Assembly: GCF_025847235.1 (NCBI RefSeq)
Contig: NZ_JAOZEW010000008.1
Span: 1 to 64,000, forward strand
DNA: 64,000 nucleotides
Direction of reading: 5' to 3'
DNA from: Flavobacterium shii
Lineage (GTDB): Bacteria; Bacteroidota; Bacteroidia; Flavobacteriales; Flavobacteriaceae
The translations under genes were made by a program, and so were the position numbers. This document shows, piece after piece, positions 1-10,259 of the stretch; positions within the stretch are counted from its first letter, which is position 1, and each line of letters starts with the position of its first letter. The notes under the pieces were generated by a model. The model saw only the letters and a list, made by a program, of their open reading frames with translations, searched no databases and was not told the origin of the DNA.

Positions 1-358
1 GAGTATTTTGCGTTTATTTTACTTTATTTTCTTAATGCTTTGATAACATACCTTTTACGGTTTGTTGTTTTTTGTTGTTTACCATCTCTGCTTGGTTCTT
101 TATGTGTGTTTGCTCGGTTTTACCCTTGTTTTTCTAGGGTTTACTGGGTTTCTCGCTAAGGCGCAAAGTTGCATTTACCGTCTTTAATATGGTGTTTCTG
201 TTGTCTTTTACCTCCCCTAGCCCTGATAGTAGCGGAAATCCTTGGCCTTTTTCCTTTAAAAAGGACAAGATTGAAGCAGATAGCAGGAAATAGCTCCTGA
301 AAAAGCTTCTCCTATATAGTACAGCCAATATCGCTCCTATATATAAGGTCATAAAAAA
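1..358. other. Left-edge spacer without a convincing gene
   Basis: This stretch is T-rich and holds low-complexity TTTTGTTGTT runs and the phrase CTCGCTAAGGCGCAAAGTT, which resembles the GCAAAG-rich words in other spacers of this window. One open frame of 72 codons exists on the minus strand (134-352), but it has no recognisable motif, no neighbour support and lies in repeat-like sequence. I do not call it a gene. Confidence 0.5.
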
Positions 359-385
359 AGCGGCTACTATATATAGTAGCCGCTT
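352..385 (-). terminator. Strong intrinsic terminator of the subtilase gene
   Basis: A perfect 13-bp inverted repeat (AGCGGCTACTATA / TATAGTAGCCGCT, 359-384) is followed, in minus-strand direction, by seven U residues (complement of 353-359). It lies about 27 bases past the subtilase stop codon at 412, so it is well placed to end that transcript. Confidence 0.9.
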
Positions 386-411
386 ATAGATAACTTAATC
401 TAGCAATGTGT

Positions 412-3400
412 TTATTCTATAATAAGTTTTTGAGTTGATGCATTACCATCTTGCTCTACTTTTATAATATAAACTCCTGTTGGTAGACTATTAACATTCA
501 GTTCTTTGTTTTCTGTTTCTATTGTGAAAACAATTTTCCCTGACATATCTGATATTCTGATATTCTTTTTGCTCGTAGACGTTGTTTGTACATATACTTT
601 ACCGTCTTTAACTGGATTTGGATAAATTACAAATCCGTCGATTGCATTTGTAGGCACTCCCAGAGCACAAACTGTACTTGATACGTTTATTGTACGCGTA
701 ACAACAGTTTCATTTAGCAATGCATCTTTTACTGTATAGGTCAAGATATATTGTCCTGGTGTATTTACATCGACTGTTCCTGTAACTATTACTCCTGGAG
801 TAATATCTACATTTAGATTGTCTAATGCTGTAAAACCAGCTTCTACATAAGGACATCCTTTATCTAGAGAAACTACTGTGTTTCCTAAAAGTGTAATTGT
901 TGGTTTCGCTTTTTCGATTGTTACTATCCAATTCTCGATTACTCCGTTTTGAGCTGTTACATTATATATAACTGGTAAAACATAATTTAATGTTGTTACT
1001 CCGCTATTTTGGAAATAAGTTCCGATACGTAATGTAGCAAAATCGGATATTTGGAAAACTGGAACTAATGCGCTTAAATTGGCATTATTATTAACGAAAA
1101 CTTTTACCGTTTTTAGTACTGGGTCTATTACACTTGTCCCTATTTGGTTTGCTACTGAATATGCAATAATATTTGCATCGGGATTGTTTGCATTTAAAGT
1201 AACTGTGTAGTTTGTTTTTGAAAGTTTATTCTCTGAAACTACTGAAACCAAAAAGCTATTTGTATAGTCTGAAACAACTGCTTTTGAATTTAATTGTTTT
1301 ACTCCGTCTATATATAACTCTGCTCCTGTTGAAACTGAAAAATCTGCAATTAAATTAGACACATCTGTTCCAAAAGACAACGTTTTTGTTGCATTACTTC
1401 CTACGATATCTGTATTTATTTCTTGAGCTAATCCTAGATTGGATGCTGTTTTGAAATCATATGAAAGCAATTTGCTTTCGTTGCTTAAACCTGTAAGTAC
1501 TTTTATAATATAAGTTTCGGTGATTCCTGTATTAAAACCTACTCCTTCGACAGTTAAAGTAACTGGGTTTGTATAATCATTTGGGGTAATACCACTTACT
1601 TGTGTGACTCCGTTTACTTTTGCAATACTTTTCATTCCTATAGAAAGATTAGCAACTGCAGCTGTTATATCTGCCCCATCATTTAATAAAATAGTATAGG
1701 TTTTATTTCCTTCATCATAAGAAGAGGATAATTGATTTACAAAATCTAATTTTTGTAATAAAACCGGAACATTCCAGAATTTACCTTCTCCTAGCCCATT
1801 TGTATCGGCATTTGTTACTACTGCTGTATTATCAGCTGAGGCAACATCGAAAACAAACTGCTTGTCTCCCTCTGTAAATGAATAATATGCTAGTAGTCCT
1901 GGTTCATCAACTCCATATTTTGTCATCGTATTTGCACTGATTGTTGCCTGATTACGAACTCCTGACCAAATACGTATTTCGTCAATATTTCCGTTTAGTC
2001 CACGAGCTAAGCCTGCATTATTACCAAAGTAAGCCGCAGCAGTTGCATTCGAAGAAGCGGCATTTGCTGTACCCGTACTTGTATAAGGAACTGAAACCCC
2101 ATCTATATAAACTGTATAAACATTGCCAGCGCTTACTGTAAAAGCGATATGATGCCAAGTTTTTTGTTTTATAGAATTTAAGCCTGTGTTTATAACATAC
2201 GAACCAGTTGGCGTAGTAATAGAAAGCACTAAACTATTTTCTTTGTAAATAGACAAACTACTATTATTATGTATAAAAGCCAACACTGTACTCTTATCTA
2301 TAACTCTTCCGAAAACTGATGGTTGTTTCTGATTAATCCAAGCCTCGAATGTATAATTGTTAGTAAGATTTAAAGCTGGGGTAATATCTGTTTTTACAAA
2401 ATCATTTACTCCATCAAAAGTCCCCGTAACATTTGTAATAAAATTTGCAACATGCGAAAGTGTTACTGATTTTGAATCATTTGTAACATCTGTATCTCCT
2501 GCTAATTTTGTATACACCTCGATTGTATAATCTCCAGGAGCTCCTAAATTAGCTTTTGTTGCAAATGAAAAATTAACAGTTCCTCCTGCAGCAATAGGCC
2601 CTACTACATTTTCAACCACTTCGTTTGCCCCATTTATCTTGTACGCTACTGGGAAGTTTGAAATTGGAGCTGTCGAATAATTACGAAGTGAAGCCGTAAC
2701 TGAAACTGGTGCATTACCTGGTTTAGTTGGAGCAACAACTCTTTCGACACTTGCATCGGCAGCTGTAAATGGTAATACGTTAATCGTATATTCTTCTACC
2801 TCAAAATCTGATCTTGAACTTGTAAGTCCATCAAATGTTGGCCCAAGATTTACATTAAAATATTCGTTAGGCGAACGATACATGTGTACAATACGCATTA
2901 GTTTTTCGCCTGCTGTTGTACCTACTGGAATGGTCAAACCTCCTGTTAAAGTAGAAAAGTTTCTGAAATAATGTGTACTTGTTGTAGATGGAATCGCTGG
3001 CGATGTAGACGAAACCTCTGTATTTACCCAAAAATTACCTGCATAAAACTCATCTGTTAAATTACCATCTCCATTTAAATCTATTACCATCATAGTAAAT
3101 ACTCCTACCGAACTGGTTTGATTACGAGTTATAGGGGTTTCAGTTTTAGTAATTGTTACTTCTGGCTGATAAGTAAACCCTGTATATACTGGGATTTTTA
3201 TGTTCTTGAAATCCGAGTATGCTGTGGTACCTGAAGTATTAATAACGTCATTCCATTTTAGTTTAGATATTGCATATCCATCTGTATTAGTATGAACTGG
3301 TAAGTCATTTTTATTAGATACAATTTTTTCGATTACATCATTAGCACTATTATCATCTGCAAGATCGACACCACTTTTAATTTTATATTCAGCATCAACA

Positions 3401-6400
3401 ATAGACAAATCTGCTTTGGTAACAAATGTGAAGCTTACAGTTGCATATGGTGCAATAGCAGGAACTGTCTCCGTAACTTTTGCTCCTCCATTTACCTGGT
3501 AAAACACAGGATAGTTTGTTAATGCAACAGGTCCTAAATTATTAACTCTAATAGTTATATCATGCGTGTTTGATTTTTTACCAATTAGTTCTGGCGATAC
3601 TATAGAAACTATACCTGCATCATTTACAAGTGGTTTAGCAACACAGGAGATATTTGCAACCCATCCTGCTTCTGTTACTCCTCCATCTGAAATAAACCTA
3701 AAAGTTAATTCTCCGCCTACTGCTGTAGATGTTAATGATGGTGGTAAAGTATTCCCTGTAAATGTCCCTATTAATGTACCTGCATTGACTACTGTTCCAT
3801 TATAAACATATAAATAATCGTAATCAGCCTCAACATCAAAAGCTTCAAAATCTACTTTAATACTGCTACCCAATGTAGCTGGTCTAAAAATGATTGTTTG
3901 AGTAAGGTTATCTGCATAATTTCCGTAGCGTGTCCCGCTATCTGTAAATGCCGCTGAACAGGTCGTTACACTAGCAGCTGACCCCATTGCTATATCAGAA
4001 CCTGTATTATTAACATTTTTTGTTATTGTATTATTATCTAGAACCGCATCACCTGGATAATTTACATTAGCTACTACTGTATACACTCCTGGTACAGAAA
4101 AATTTGCTTTTTGAGTAAAATCATATGTCACCTCACTCAATGGACCAACTGGACCTGCAATTGTCTCTACAACTGCTGCTGCGTTATTAATTTTATACGA
4201 AACTGGAATGTTACTAACGGCTACTGGAGAGTTATTGAAAACCTTTACTTGTACTGTTTCTGTAGCAGTAAATCCTGTGTTTGGTGTAAATGAACTTAAC
4301 GCCAGATCTGTTGCTGTAGCTTCAAAAATTTCAACATTATCTATATAGGTTGCACTATATACATTTCCACTATTTGTTGCTACAAAATCATTATCGCTTA
4401 CTGTTTCAAAAGCTACACTAAATGTAGTTCCTGCATAAGCTGATAGGTCATAAGTTAATTCTTTATCACTATAAGAAGGAGATTCTCCATATACACCTTG
4501 ATTTTCATGGCTCAATACTGGAATTCCATTTACCGTAACTCTAAAAAGATTTTTATCAACCCCAGCCAGAGTTACATTTGCCCATTCTAAAAAGAATTTC
4601 AGTCTTAATGCTTTTCCTGCTAAACTGGTTGCATCGATATCGCAAAAGGTAACTTTTTTGATATAATCTGGATTATTAGTAAATGCCACATTGTTTTTTG
4701 GGCTTGTTACCCAAGGAGCCAAAGCAGTACCTGCTGATCCAGCCATTTTTACTCCATCTAAAAACTGAGCATTTACATACTCATATTTTACCTCTCCTGT
4801 TCTTCCTTTAGAAAAAACATAATTTGTTGCTTTTCTATTATTAAAGTCTTCAGCGAATGGTAAACTAGCAGCGTTTAAAACTGGTTGAGAAACTGGTTCT
4901 ACGTTTACTGCATGAACTCTTTCGGAAACAATTCCTGTTGCAATATCTACAGTACGAACTGAAAACCAGTTATCCTCTCCTACCGTAACATTTGCAAATG
5001 TATATGTAGGATCTGTAACTGTAGCTACAACATCAAACTTGTAACCATTCATTTTTAATACCTCATATTTTGCTCCTGCAATAGGGTCCCAATCCATTTT
5101 ATAAGAAGAAGTACCACATACTGCTGGTGCAATAACTAGATTTTTAGGTTCGGCTATAATATTAAAAACCTCTTTGGAAGCATCGGTTTTTGTACCTGCA
5201 CTAATTCTTATTTTAGAATTAGCAACTATTGCCGCTGGAACTTTCCATGCAAAATTTCTTGCTGCCGATGGAACATCTGCTGCAATTATAGAATAATTTG
5301 CTCCTCCATCAACAGAATATTCTATTGTAAAGTTTTTTGGTTCTCCTTCATAATCCCAACGAATATATTCTGTAGATTCTGTATTGAATTTTTCACCACC
5401 TATTGGGTAGGTAAGAATCAACTCTGGAGCTACATAATCATATACTACTGAAAACTGCTGACTAGCAAAAGGAACCATTTTACCAGTAACAATAATTTTA
5501 TAGGTTCCTGGAGCTGGATTGTCCAAGGTTACTTGCTCAATATTATTCATATTATCAACTCCTCTTGTTGCATTTGTATTTGGCGTTGTTGGATTTAGTA
5601 TCCATGGTAAAGTAGTTATACCATCTTTTACAATTTTAATATCTAAATCATTAATCTGAATAGAACTAGAACCTGGTGTAGTTCCTATATCTGAATAAGC
5701 TAACATCACTTTTAATTTAACTAATCCTGCTGGAACTACAATATCTTTTTCATAAGTTGCTCCGTTAGCGACAGATGCTGTATAGAACATATTTTTATCA
5801 ATAACCTTAACTGCTCTTAATCCGTTAAGATTACCAAATCCATATTTATAGTCTGGACCTGGATTACCAACATCTTTAGCTGTGTTTGCAACCAAAGCTT
5901 TCATTAAGGATGCCAATGGTCTTGTACCATTAATGTTTTTATATCTCTCATAAAGTAAAGCTACTGTACCTGTTGTTCCTGGTGTTGCCATTGAGGTTCC
6001 GCTCATAACCTGATACGAATTGCTGTAATCTAACGAATACACATCGGTACCTACTGCAGCAATTTGTGGTACTAAACGTCCATCGATTGTAGGACCGAAA
6101 CTACTATAACTACTAATTATATCATTAGGGTCATTTGCAGCTACATGTAATGCGTTTTTTGAATTTTTTGTAGATGTATTAAATCCTCCTGGATATGCTG
6201 TTTGCGCATTTCCGTTAGAATAAATATTTAAAAGATAAGGATATGTTACTGTAACGTCATCATCTCCACGATCTCCATTATTATATCTGTTCGTATTAAA
6301 CCCCGAAGTAAGGTTTATACCATAAGAATTTGATGTAATCTCTATATCATCCTGCTGAACAGATAATGCTCTTTCTTGATAATTAGCTAACCCATTAGAC

Positions 6401-7314
6401 TGGGTGTTAAAATTCCATCCATACATTTTTACCTCTGGAGCCATTCCTTTTGCTCTTGGATCTAATAAACCTGCTCCTCCAATAGTTCCCGAAACATGCT
6501 CACCGTGTGATGAATTGGATTCGTATTCCTTAATCGTTACTCTACCTGTATGATCTTTATGATTTTCAAGATTTCCATCCCAAACACCTACTTTAACTCC
6601 TTTCCCTGTTAATCCGTATCCTAATCCTGCAATACTTGAACCTAAAACATTTGCTTTATGCGAAGTTACACCTGGACGGTTATCACTCTCTACAGGAGCA
6701 GGAACTAATTCGATATTCTGAACCCAATTGAATTTTGCTATTTCTTCTAATTTGTCTTTGGTAACTTCCAAATAAACTTCATTAAAAGATGGATCATTTT
6801 TAACGCTTTTTACAAACTGACTTGCTAAATCTTGCGAAATTATCTTGCTATCAACTCCTTTAAAATAACTCACCACTACTTTTATATTATTGCCCTCTTG
6901 AGCATAATCCGGTATAGCATTATCAACAATCATCGGATCTAATTTATATTTTGGATCAACTGTAATCACTGTTCTTATATTATCCGAAACATTACCTTTA
7001 GTATAAAATTCCGAATCGATTGCAGCATAATAAGCGTTATTCGATAAATAACGAAGTAACGTTATTCCTTGATTTTGTAACTTTTGCTGTTCTTCTATCG
7101 ATGGTATTTGTTTAAATTGTAACAAAGAATACTCCGTTCGGGAACTTTGTTTACTAGTAGTTCTTTTAAGTTCTTTAACTTGTTGTTTAAAATTAGCAGT
7201 TGTAGATACCTTATTTCCATTTATAGAAATAGAGAAATCATCTTGAGGTATGCTTTGTGACCATGCAATAATCACAAGAAACATCATAATTAGGGTAAGT
7301 AATTTTTTCTTCAT
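412..7314 (-). CDS. Giant secreted subtilisin-like (S8) protease with T9SS sorting domain
   Basis: 2300 residues. A signal peptide (MKKKLLTLIMMFLVIIAWSQ) and a propeptide-like region (about 21-225) come first. The S8 catalytic domain shows Asp246 (GVWDG), His270 (SHGEHVSG) and a GTSMATP serine near residue 440. Downstream lie beta-rich adhesive modules: a PPC/fibronectin-like stretch, repeated CARDB-like units (about 1040, 1270, 1520), a CUB-like domain (CSAAFTDSG...), a GEVED-like region (DLNGDGNLTDEF), a LamG/concanavalin-like domain (FDGVNDFV...), cadherin-like repeats and a DUF5011/HYR-like domain. The last 75 residues (FVIYPNPVKDGKVYV...GVYIIKVEQDG) match a type A T9SS sorting domain, so the product is expected outside the cell or on its surface. 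The family is secure; the substrate is unknown. The gene stands alone with its own terminator. The catalytic domain is under a sixth of the protein, which is unusually large for the family. Confidence 0.93.
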   Translation of the reverse strand: MKKKLLTLIMMFLVIIAWSQSIPQDDFSISINGNKVSTTANFKQQVKELKRTTSKQSSRTEYSLLQFKQIPSIEEQQKLQNQGITLLRYLSNNAYYAAIDSEFYTKGNVSDNIRTVITVDPKYKLDPMIVDNAIPDYAQEGNNIKVVVSYFKGVDSKIISQDLASQFVKSVKNDPSFNEVYLEVTKDKLEEIAKFNWVQNIELVPAPVESDNRPGVTSHKANVLGSSIAGLGYGLTGKGVKVGVWDGNLENHKDHTGRVTIKEYESNSSHGEHVSGTIGGAGLLDPRAKGMAPEVKMYGWNFNTQSNGLANYQERALSVQQDDIEITSNSYGINLTSGFNTNRYNNGDRGDDDVTVTYPYLLNIYSNGNAQTAYPGGFNTSTKNSKNALHVAANDPNDIISSYSSFGPTIDGRLVPQIAAVGTDVYSLDYSNSYQVMSGTSMATPGTTGTVALLYERYKNINGTRPLASLMKALVANTAKDVGNPGPDYKYGFGNLNGLRAVKVIDKNMFYTASVANGATYEKDIVVPAGLVKLKVMLAYSDIGTTPGSSSIQINDLDIKIVKDGITTLPWILNPTTPNTNATRGVDNMNNIEQVTLDNPAPGTYKIIVTGKMVPFASQQFSVVYDYVAPELILTYPIGGEKFNTESTEYIRWDYEGEPKNFTIEYSVDGGANYSIIAADVPSAARNFAWKVPAAIVANSKIRISAGTKTDASKEVFNIIAEPKNLVIAPAVCGTSSYKMDWDPIAGAKYEVLKMNGYKFDVVATVTDPTYTFANVTVGEDNWFSVRTVDIATGIVSERVHAVNVEPVSQPVLNAASLPFAEDFNNRKATNYVFSKGRTGEVKYEYVNAQFLDGVKMAGSAGTALAPWVTSPKNNVAFTNNPDYIKKVTFCDIDATSLAGKALRLKFFLEWANVTLAGVDKNLFRVTVNGIPVLSHENQGVYGESPSYSDKELTYDLSAYAGTTFSVAFETVSDNDFVATNSGNVYSATYIDNVEIFEATATDLALSSFTPNTGFTATETVQVKVFNNSPVAVSNIPVSYKINNAAAVVETIAGPVGPLSEVTYDFTQKANFSVPGVYTVVANVNYPGDAVLDNNTITKNVNNTGSDIAMGSAASVTTCSAAFTDSGTRYGNYADNLTQTIIFRPATLGSSIKVDFEAFDVEADYDYLYVYNGTVVNAGTLIGTFTGNTLPPSLTSTAVGGELTFRFISDGGVTEAGWVANISCVAKPLVNDAGIVSIVSPELIGKKSNTHDITIRVNNLGPVALTNYPVFYQVNGGAKVTETVPAIAPYATVSFTFVTKADLSIVDAEYKIKSGVDLADDNSANDVIEKIVSNKNDLPVHTNTDGYAISKLKWNDVINTSGTTAYSDFKNIKIPVYTGFTYQPEVTITKTETPITRNQTSSVGVFTMMVIDLNGDGNLTDEFYAGNFWVNTEVSSTSPAIPSTTSTHYFRNFSTLTGGLTIPVGTTAGEKLMRIVHMYRSPNEYFNVNLGPTFDGLTSSRSDFEVEEYTINVLPFTAADASVERVVAPTKPGNAPVSVTASLRNYSTAPISNFPVAYKINGANEVVENVVGPIAAGGTVNFSFATKANLGAPGDYTIEVYTKLAGDTDVTNDSKSVTLSHVANFITNVTGTFDGVNDFVKTDITPALNLTNNYTFEAWINQKQPSVFGRVIDKSTVLAFIHNNSSLSIYKENSLVLSITTPTGSYVINTGLNSIKQKTWHHIAFTVSAGNVYTVYIDGVSVPYTSTGTANAASSNATAAAYFGNNAGLARGLNGNIDEIRIWSGVRNQATISANTMTKYGVDEPGLLAYYSFTEGDKQFVFDVASADNTAVVTNADTNGLGEGKFWNVPVLLQKLDFVNQLSSSYDEGNKTYTILLNDGADITAAVANLSIGMKSIAKVNGVTQVSGITPNDYTNPVTLTVEGVGFNTGITETYIIKVLTGLSNESKLLSYDFKTASNLGLAQEINTDIVGSNATKTLSFGTDVSNLIADFSVSTGAELYIDGVKQLNSKAVVSDYTNSFLVSVVSENKLSKTNYTVTLNANNPDANIIAYSVANQIGTSVIDPVLKTVKVFVNNNANLSALVPVFQISDFATLRIGTYFQNSGVTTLNYVLPVIYNVTAQNGVIENWIVTIEKAKPTITLLGNTVVSLDKGCPYVEAGFTALDNLNVDITPGVIVTGTVDVNTPGQYILTYTVKDALLNETVVTRTINVSSTVCALGVPTNAIDGFVIYPNPVKDGKVYVQTTSTSKKNIRISDMSGKIVFTIETENKELNVNSLPTGVYIIKVEQDGNASTQKLIIE

Positions 7315-7584
7315 TAATTATAGGTTGTTGGTTAATAAACGGTTAATATGTACTCATTAAAGAGTAAACCTACAAATTAAACCTTAAATAACAAGTTACA
7401 ACTACAAATATTTTGTTAAATAAAACACTTATCTGTAATTTAATTCAGAAAATTATAACAAAATAGCGGCTTTGCCCCATTAATAAATAAACCTAAAAAA
7501 AAGTAAACCTAAAAAATATGTAAGTAAAATCCTTTAAAATAACACAACCTACTAAAACACAATAAAAAGTAAAAAATTAACCAC
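7315..7584. other. AT-rich spacer upstream of the subtilase
   Basis: No coding potential is visible. On the minus strand, TAATTTGTAGG about 60 bases before the subtilase start resembles the flavobacterial -7 element with one base missing. The words AAGTAAACCTA and AAACCTAAA recur. Nothing else is supported. Confidence 0.4.
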
Positions 7585-7618
7585 AAAAAAAGCCCCACCA
7601 TATAAATCTGGTAGGGCT
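7585..7618 (-). terminator. Terminator of the DUF4294 gene
   Basis: Inverted repeat AGCCCCACCA (7591-7600) / TGGTAGGGCT (7609-7618) with one mismatch. In minus-strand direction it is followed by seven U residues. It sits about 28 bases past the stop codon at 7646. Confidence 0.85.
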
Positions 7619-7645
7619 AATATAATTTGATGTTCAAAAAAAAAT

Positions 7646-8329
7646 CTATTTTACCGCTTTTAATTCTCTCACCTTTTCTTCCCAGTGATTACTAAGGTCA
7701 TCATAATTGACTGGATGGGCTGGTGGCTGATATTGCAATCTACCCGACTCAAAGGCACGAACAAGGATTGTTTCTATTAAATAATCTTCATTTACATCAT
7801 ATGGTGCATACTCTGTCTTTAAACTTATATCAAAAACATTGGCGGTAGTATTTGCCCAAAATGCTTTCCAGCCACTTTTTAATGTTTTAACCAACTCGTA
7901 AGTTGTCGTTCCTGTTTGACGATGAATGAGCTTAACTAATATTTGCCCCTGTTTTCGGGATAATTTCTTAAGCTTTCCTTCAAATTCATTATTAAGATAG
8001 TCCTCAACTATTTTAAAATATTTCTTTTTTTCTCTATTTGTAGATAAACGTGCCATTCCTTTATTAAGGGCAAGTAATCTATCTGATGCCAATCTTGCAA
8101 AAGGATATGTTTTATAAACTCTGTTTTGCAGAATAAGAAATTGTTTCTGAGCCTCGGGATCGAGTTTTTCCTTTGAAATAATAATCTCAGGTAATTGGAT
8201 TGTATCACTTAAAATGGAATCTTTTTCAGTCAATACATACCCCATTTGTTGGTTATTATTTTTGTCGATTTGGGCATGACCAACAAAAGACACTAAAAGA
8301 AAGCAGAATAAATAGGTTTTAAACTTCAT
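7646..8329 (-). CDS. DUF4294 family exported protein
   Basis: 227 residues with a cleavable signal peptide (MKFKTYLFCFLLVSFVGHAQ), so probably periplasmic. The middle carries the pattern I associate with DUF4294 of Bacteroidota: RVYKTYPFARLASDRLLALN (about 90-109) followed by a basic, helix-rich segment (LKKLSRKQGQILVKLIHRQT). There is no catalytic motif I can name. Length is normal for the family. It is divergent from the M42 peptidase gene, 83 bases away, and may share its regulatory region. A TAAATTTG -7-like element lies on the minus strand at 8382-8389. Function is unknown; the family call rests on memory of the pattern. Confidence 0.75.
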   Translation of the reverse strand: MKFKTYLFCFLLVSFVGHAQIDKNNNQQMGYVLTEKDSILSDTIQLPEIIISKEKLDPEAQKQFLILQNRVYKTYPFARLASDRLLALNKGMARLSTNREKKKYFKIVEDYLNNEFEGKLKKLSRKQGQILVKLIHRQTGTTTYELVKTLKSGWKAFWANTTANVFDISLKTEYAPYDVNEDYLIETILVRAFESGRLQYQPPAHPVNYDDLSNHWEEKVRELKAVK

Positions 8330-8412
8330 TGAGATATTAATTTAAATGTAAAATTATACATTATATATACAAGTGTAATACCAAATTTATAAATTAGCAA
8401 AAAAATATTTTT

Positions 8413-9501
8413 ATGAGTACAAAATCAATCTTAAATGATACTTCGATTGCTTTTTTAGAAAGCTACCTAAATAACGCTTCACCTACTGGTTATGAAAGCA
8501 GCGGACAAAAAATTTGGATGGATTATTTAAAACCTTATGTTGATACATTTATCACTGATACCTATGGGACTGCAGTGGGAGTTATAAACCCTGATGCTCC
8601 ATATAAAGTTGTTATAGAGGGTCATGCCGACGAAATTTCATGGTATGTAAATTATATTACTGATGACGGATTAATATATGTGATAAGAAATGGTGGTTCG
8701 GATCACCAGATTGCTCCATCAAAAAGAGTAAATATTCATACTAAAAACGGAATTGTAAAAGGTGTGTTTGGTTGGCCCGCAATTCATACCCGACTTAGAG
8801 ACAAAGAAGAAACTCCTAAAATAAGTAATATTTTCATTGATTTAGGATGTGAGACCAAAGAACAAGTAGAAAAAATGGGCGTTCACGTAGGTTGTGTAAT
8901 AACATATCCTGATGAGTTTATGATCTTAAACGAAAATAAATTTGTTTGCCGTGCGATCGATAACCGAATGGGAGGCTTTATGATTGCCGAAGTAGCTCGC
9001 TTGTTACATGAAAACAAAGTAAAATTACCTTTTGGATTGTATATTACAAACTCAGTTCAGGAAGAAGTAGGTTTACGTGGTGCCGAAATGATTACCAAAA
9101 CAATCAAACCTAATGTTGCAATTGTAACAGATGTATGTCATGATTCGACAACACCAATGATTGAAAAGAAAATAGAAGGAGATACAAAAATAGGTTTAGG
9201 GCCAGTTATTACTTATGCTCCAGCTGTACAAAATAATTTACGTGAATTGATTATTGATGCTGCCGAGGCAAATAAAATTCCGTTTCAGCGTTTAGCGTCA
9301 TCTCGTGTTACTGGTACAGATACCGATGCATTTGCTTATAGCAATGGCGGTGTGGCATCGGCATTAATTTCTCTTCCTTTGCGATACATGCATACTACAG
9401 TAGAAATGGTTCATCGTGATGATGTCGAAAATGTCATAAAACTGATTTATGAATCATTATTAAAAATTGAAAACGAAGAAACTTTTTCTTATTTCAAATA
9501 A
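8413..9501 (+). CDS. M42 family metallopeptidase (glutamyl aminopeptidase-like)
   Basis: 362 residues, the usual M42 length. This family comprises dinuclear zinc or cobalt aminopeptidases that form large cytoplasmic tetrahedral assemblies and trim peptides. Visible metal and catalytic signatures are EGHADEISW (first His and its Asp), AIDNRMGG (bridging Asp), QEEVGLRGAE (catalytic Glu pair), TDVCHD (Asp ligand) and LRYMHTTVEM (second His ligand). No signal peptide is present, which fits a cytosolic location. The gene is monocistronic; a 14-bp inverted repeat lies 15 bases past the stop. The exact substrate preference cannot be read from sequence. Confidence 0.92.
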   Translation: MSTKSILNDTSIAFLESYLNNASPTGYESSGQKIWMDYLKPYVDTFITDTYGTAVGVINPDAPYKVVIEGHADEISWYVNYITDDGLIYVIRNGGSDHQIAPSKRVNIHTKNGIVKGVFGWPAIHTRLRDKEETPKISNIFIDLGCETKEQVEKMGVHVGCVITYPDEFMILNENKFVCRAIDNRMGGFMIAEVARLLHENKVKLPFGLYITNSVQEEVGLRGAEMITKTIKPNVAIVTDVCHDSTTPMIEKKIEGDTKIGLGPVITYAPAVQNNLRELIIDAAEANKIPFQRLASSRVTGTDTDAFAYSNGGVASALISLPLRYMHTTVEMVHRDDVENVIKLIYESLLKIENEETFSYFK

Positions 9502-9516
9502 AAAATGTTTAAAACG

Positions 9517-9563
9517 TTAATTCGGTTGTTATGTTTGCCAAATTAAACGAACAACCGAATTAA
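9517..9563. promoter_or_regulatory. 14-bp inverted repeat between the M42 gene and the two-component operon
   Basis: TTAATTCGGTTGTT (9517-9530) and AACAACCGAATTAA (9550-9563) are perfect inverted copies with a 19-base spacer. There is no clear U-tract on the plus strand after it. It could end the M42 transcript or act as an operator for the response-regulator gene that starts 15 bases later. Confidence 0.55.
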
Positions 9564-9578
9564 CAAATAAACAATTCA

Positions 9579-10259
9579 ATGAAAATTTTATTACTCGAAG
9601 ACGATTTTACTTTATCCAAAGAAATCATTACTTTTTTTTCTTCAAAATCATTCGAATGCATCCCCTATTACGATGGTTTGTTTTTATTAAAAAAATACAT
9701 CCCCAATGAATATGATTTAATTATACTTGATATTAATGTTCCTGGGAAAAACGGAATAGAAGTTTGCAAAGCCATTCGCGAAATGGATAAAAAAACGCCT
9801 ATAATAATGCTTACTGCTTTTAGCGAGATCGATGATAAATTGATTTCTTTTGAAAACGGAGCCAATGATTATTTGGTGAAACCATTTCATTTTGAGGAAT
9901 TGTTTGCTCGAATTGCTGCACTTTTGCGAAGAAAAGAAATCCCTCAGCAAACAACAGAAAAAATAGAAATACAAGATTTGGTTATTTTAGAGTCTGAAAT
10001 GAAGGTGTTACGTTCGGGAGAAGAAATTAAATTAACTCCTAAAGAATTTAAACTTATGCTAATGCTGGCTAATGCCAAAGGCAAAGTTCTATCTAAACAA
10101 CATATTGCCGAAAGACTCTGGGATTATCATATCGAAACCAATCAGAATACTATTGAGGTTTACATTAATTTTATAAGAAACAAAATCGATAAAAACCACG
10201 AAATAAAACTTATTAGAACTAAAATAGGATATGGATATTATTTAAGTGATCAGGAATGA
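9579..10259 (+). CDS. OmpR/PhoB-family response regulator
   Basis: 226 residues. The receiver domain (1-115) has the acidic pair at 8-9 (LEDDF), phospho-acceptor Asp51 (IILDINVPGKNG), the conserved Thr in IIMLTAFSE and the Lys in YLVKPF. The C-terminal winged-helix output domain (about 125-224) has the typical LTPKEFKLMLML, VLSKQHIAERLWD and TKIGYGYYL patterns. It overlaps the kinase gene by 4 bases, which indicates translational coupling. The metal-type efflux genes directly downstream, and the helically phased repeats before them, suggest it activates that operon (CusR/CzcR-like). This target is inferred. Confidence 0.92.
   Translation: MKILLLEDDFTLSKEIITFFSSKSFECIPYYDGLFLLKKYIPNEYDLIILDINVPGKNGIEVCKAIREMDKKTPIIMLTAFSEIDDKLISFENGANDYLVKPFHFEELFARIAALLRRKEIPQQTTEKIEIQDLVILESEMKVLRSGEEIKLTPKEFKLMLMLANAKGKVLSKQHIAERLWDYHIETNQNTIEVYINFIRNKIDKNHEIKLIRTKIGYGYYLSDQE

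Noticed and set aside
134..352. 72-codon minus-strand open frame at the left edge
   Set aside because: No motif, odd composition, and it overlaps repeat-like spacer.
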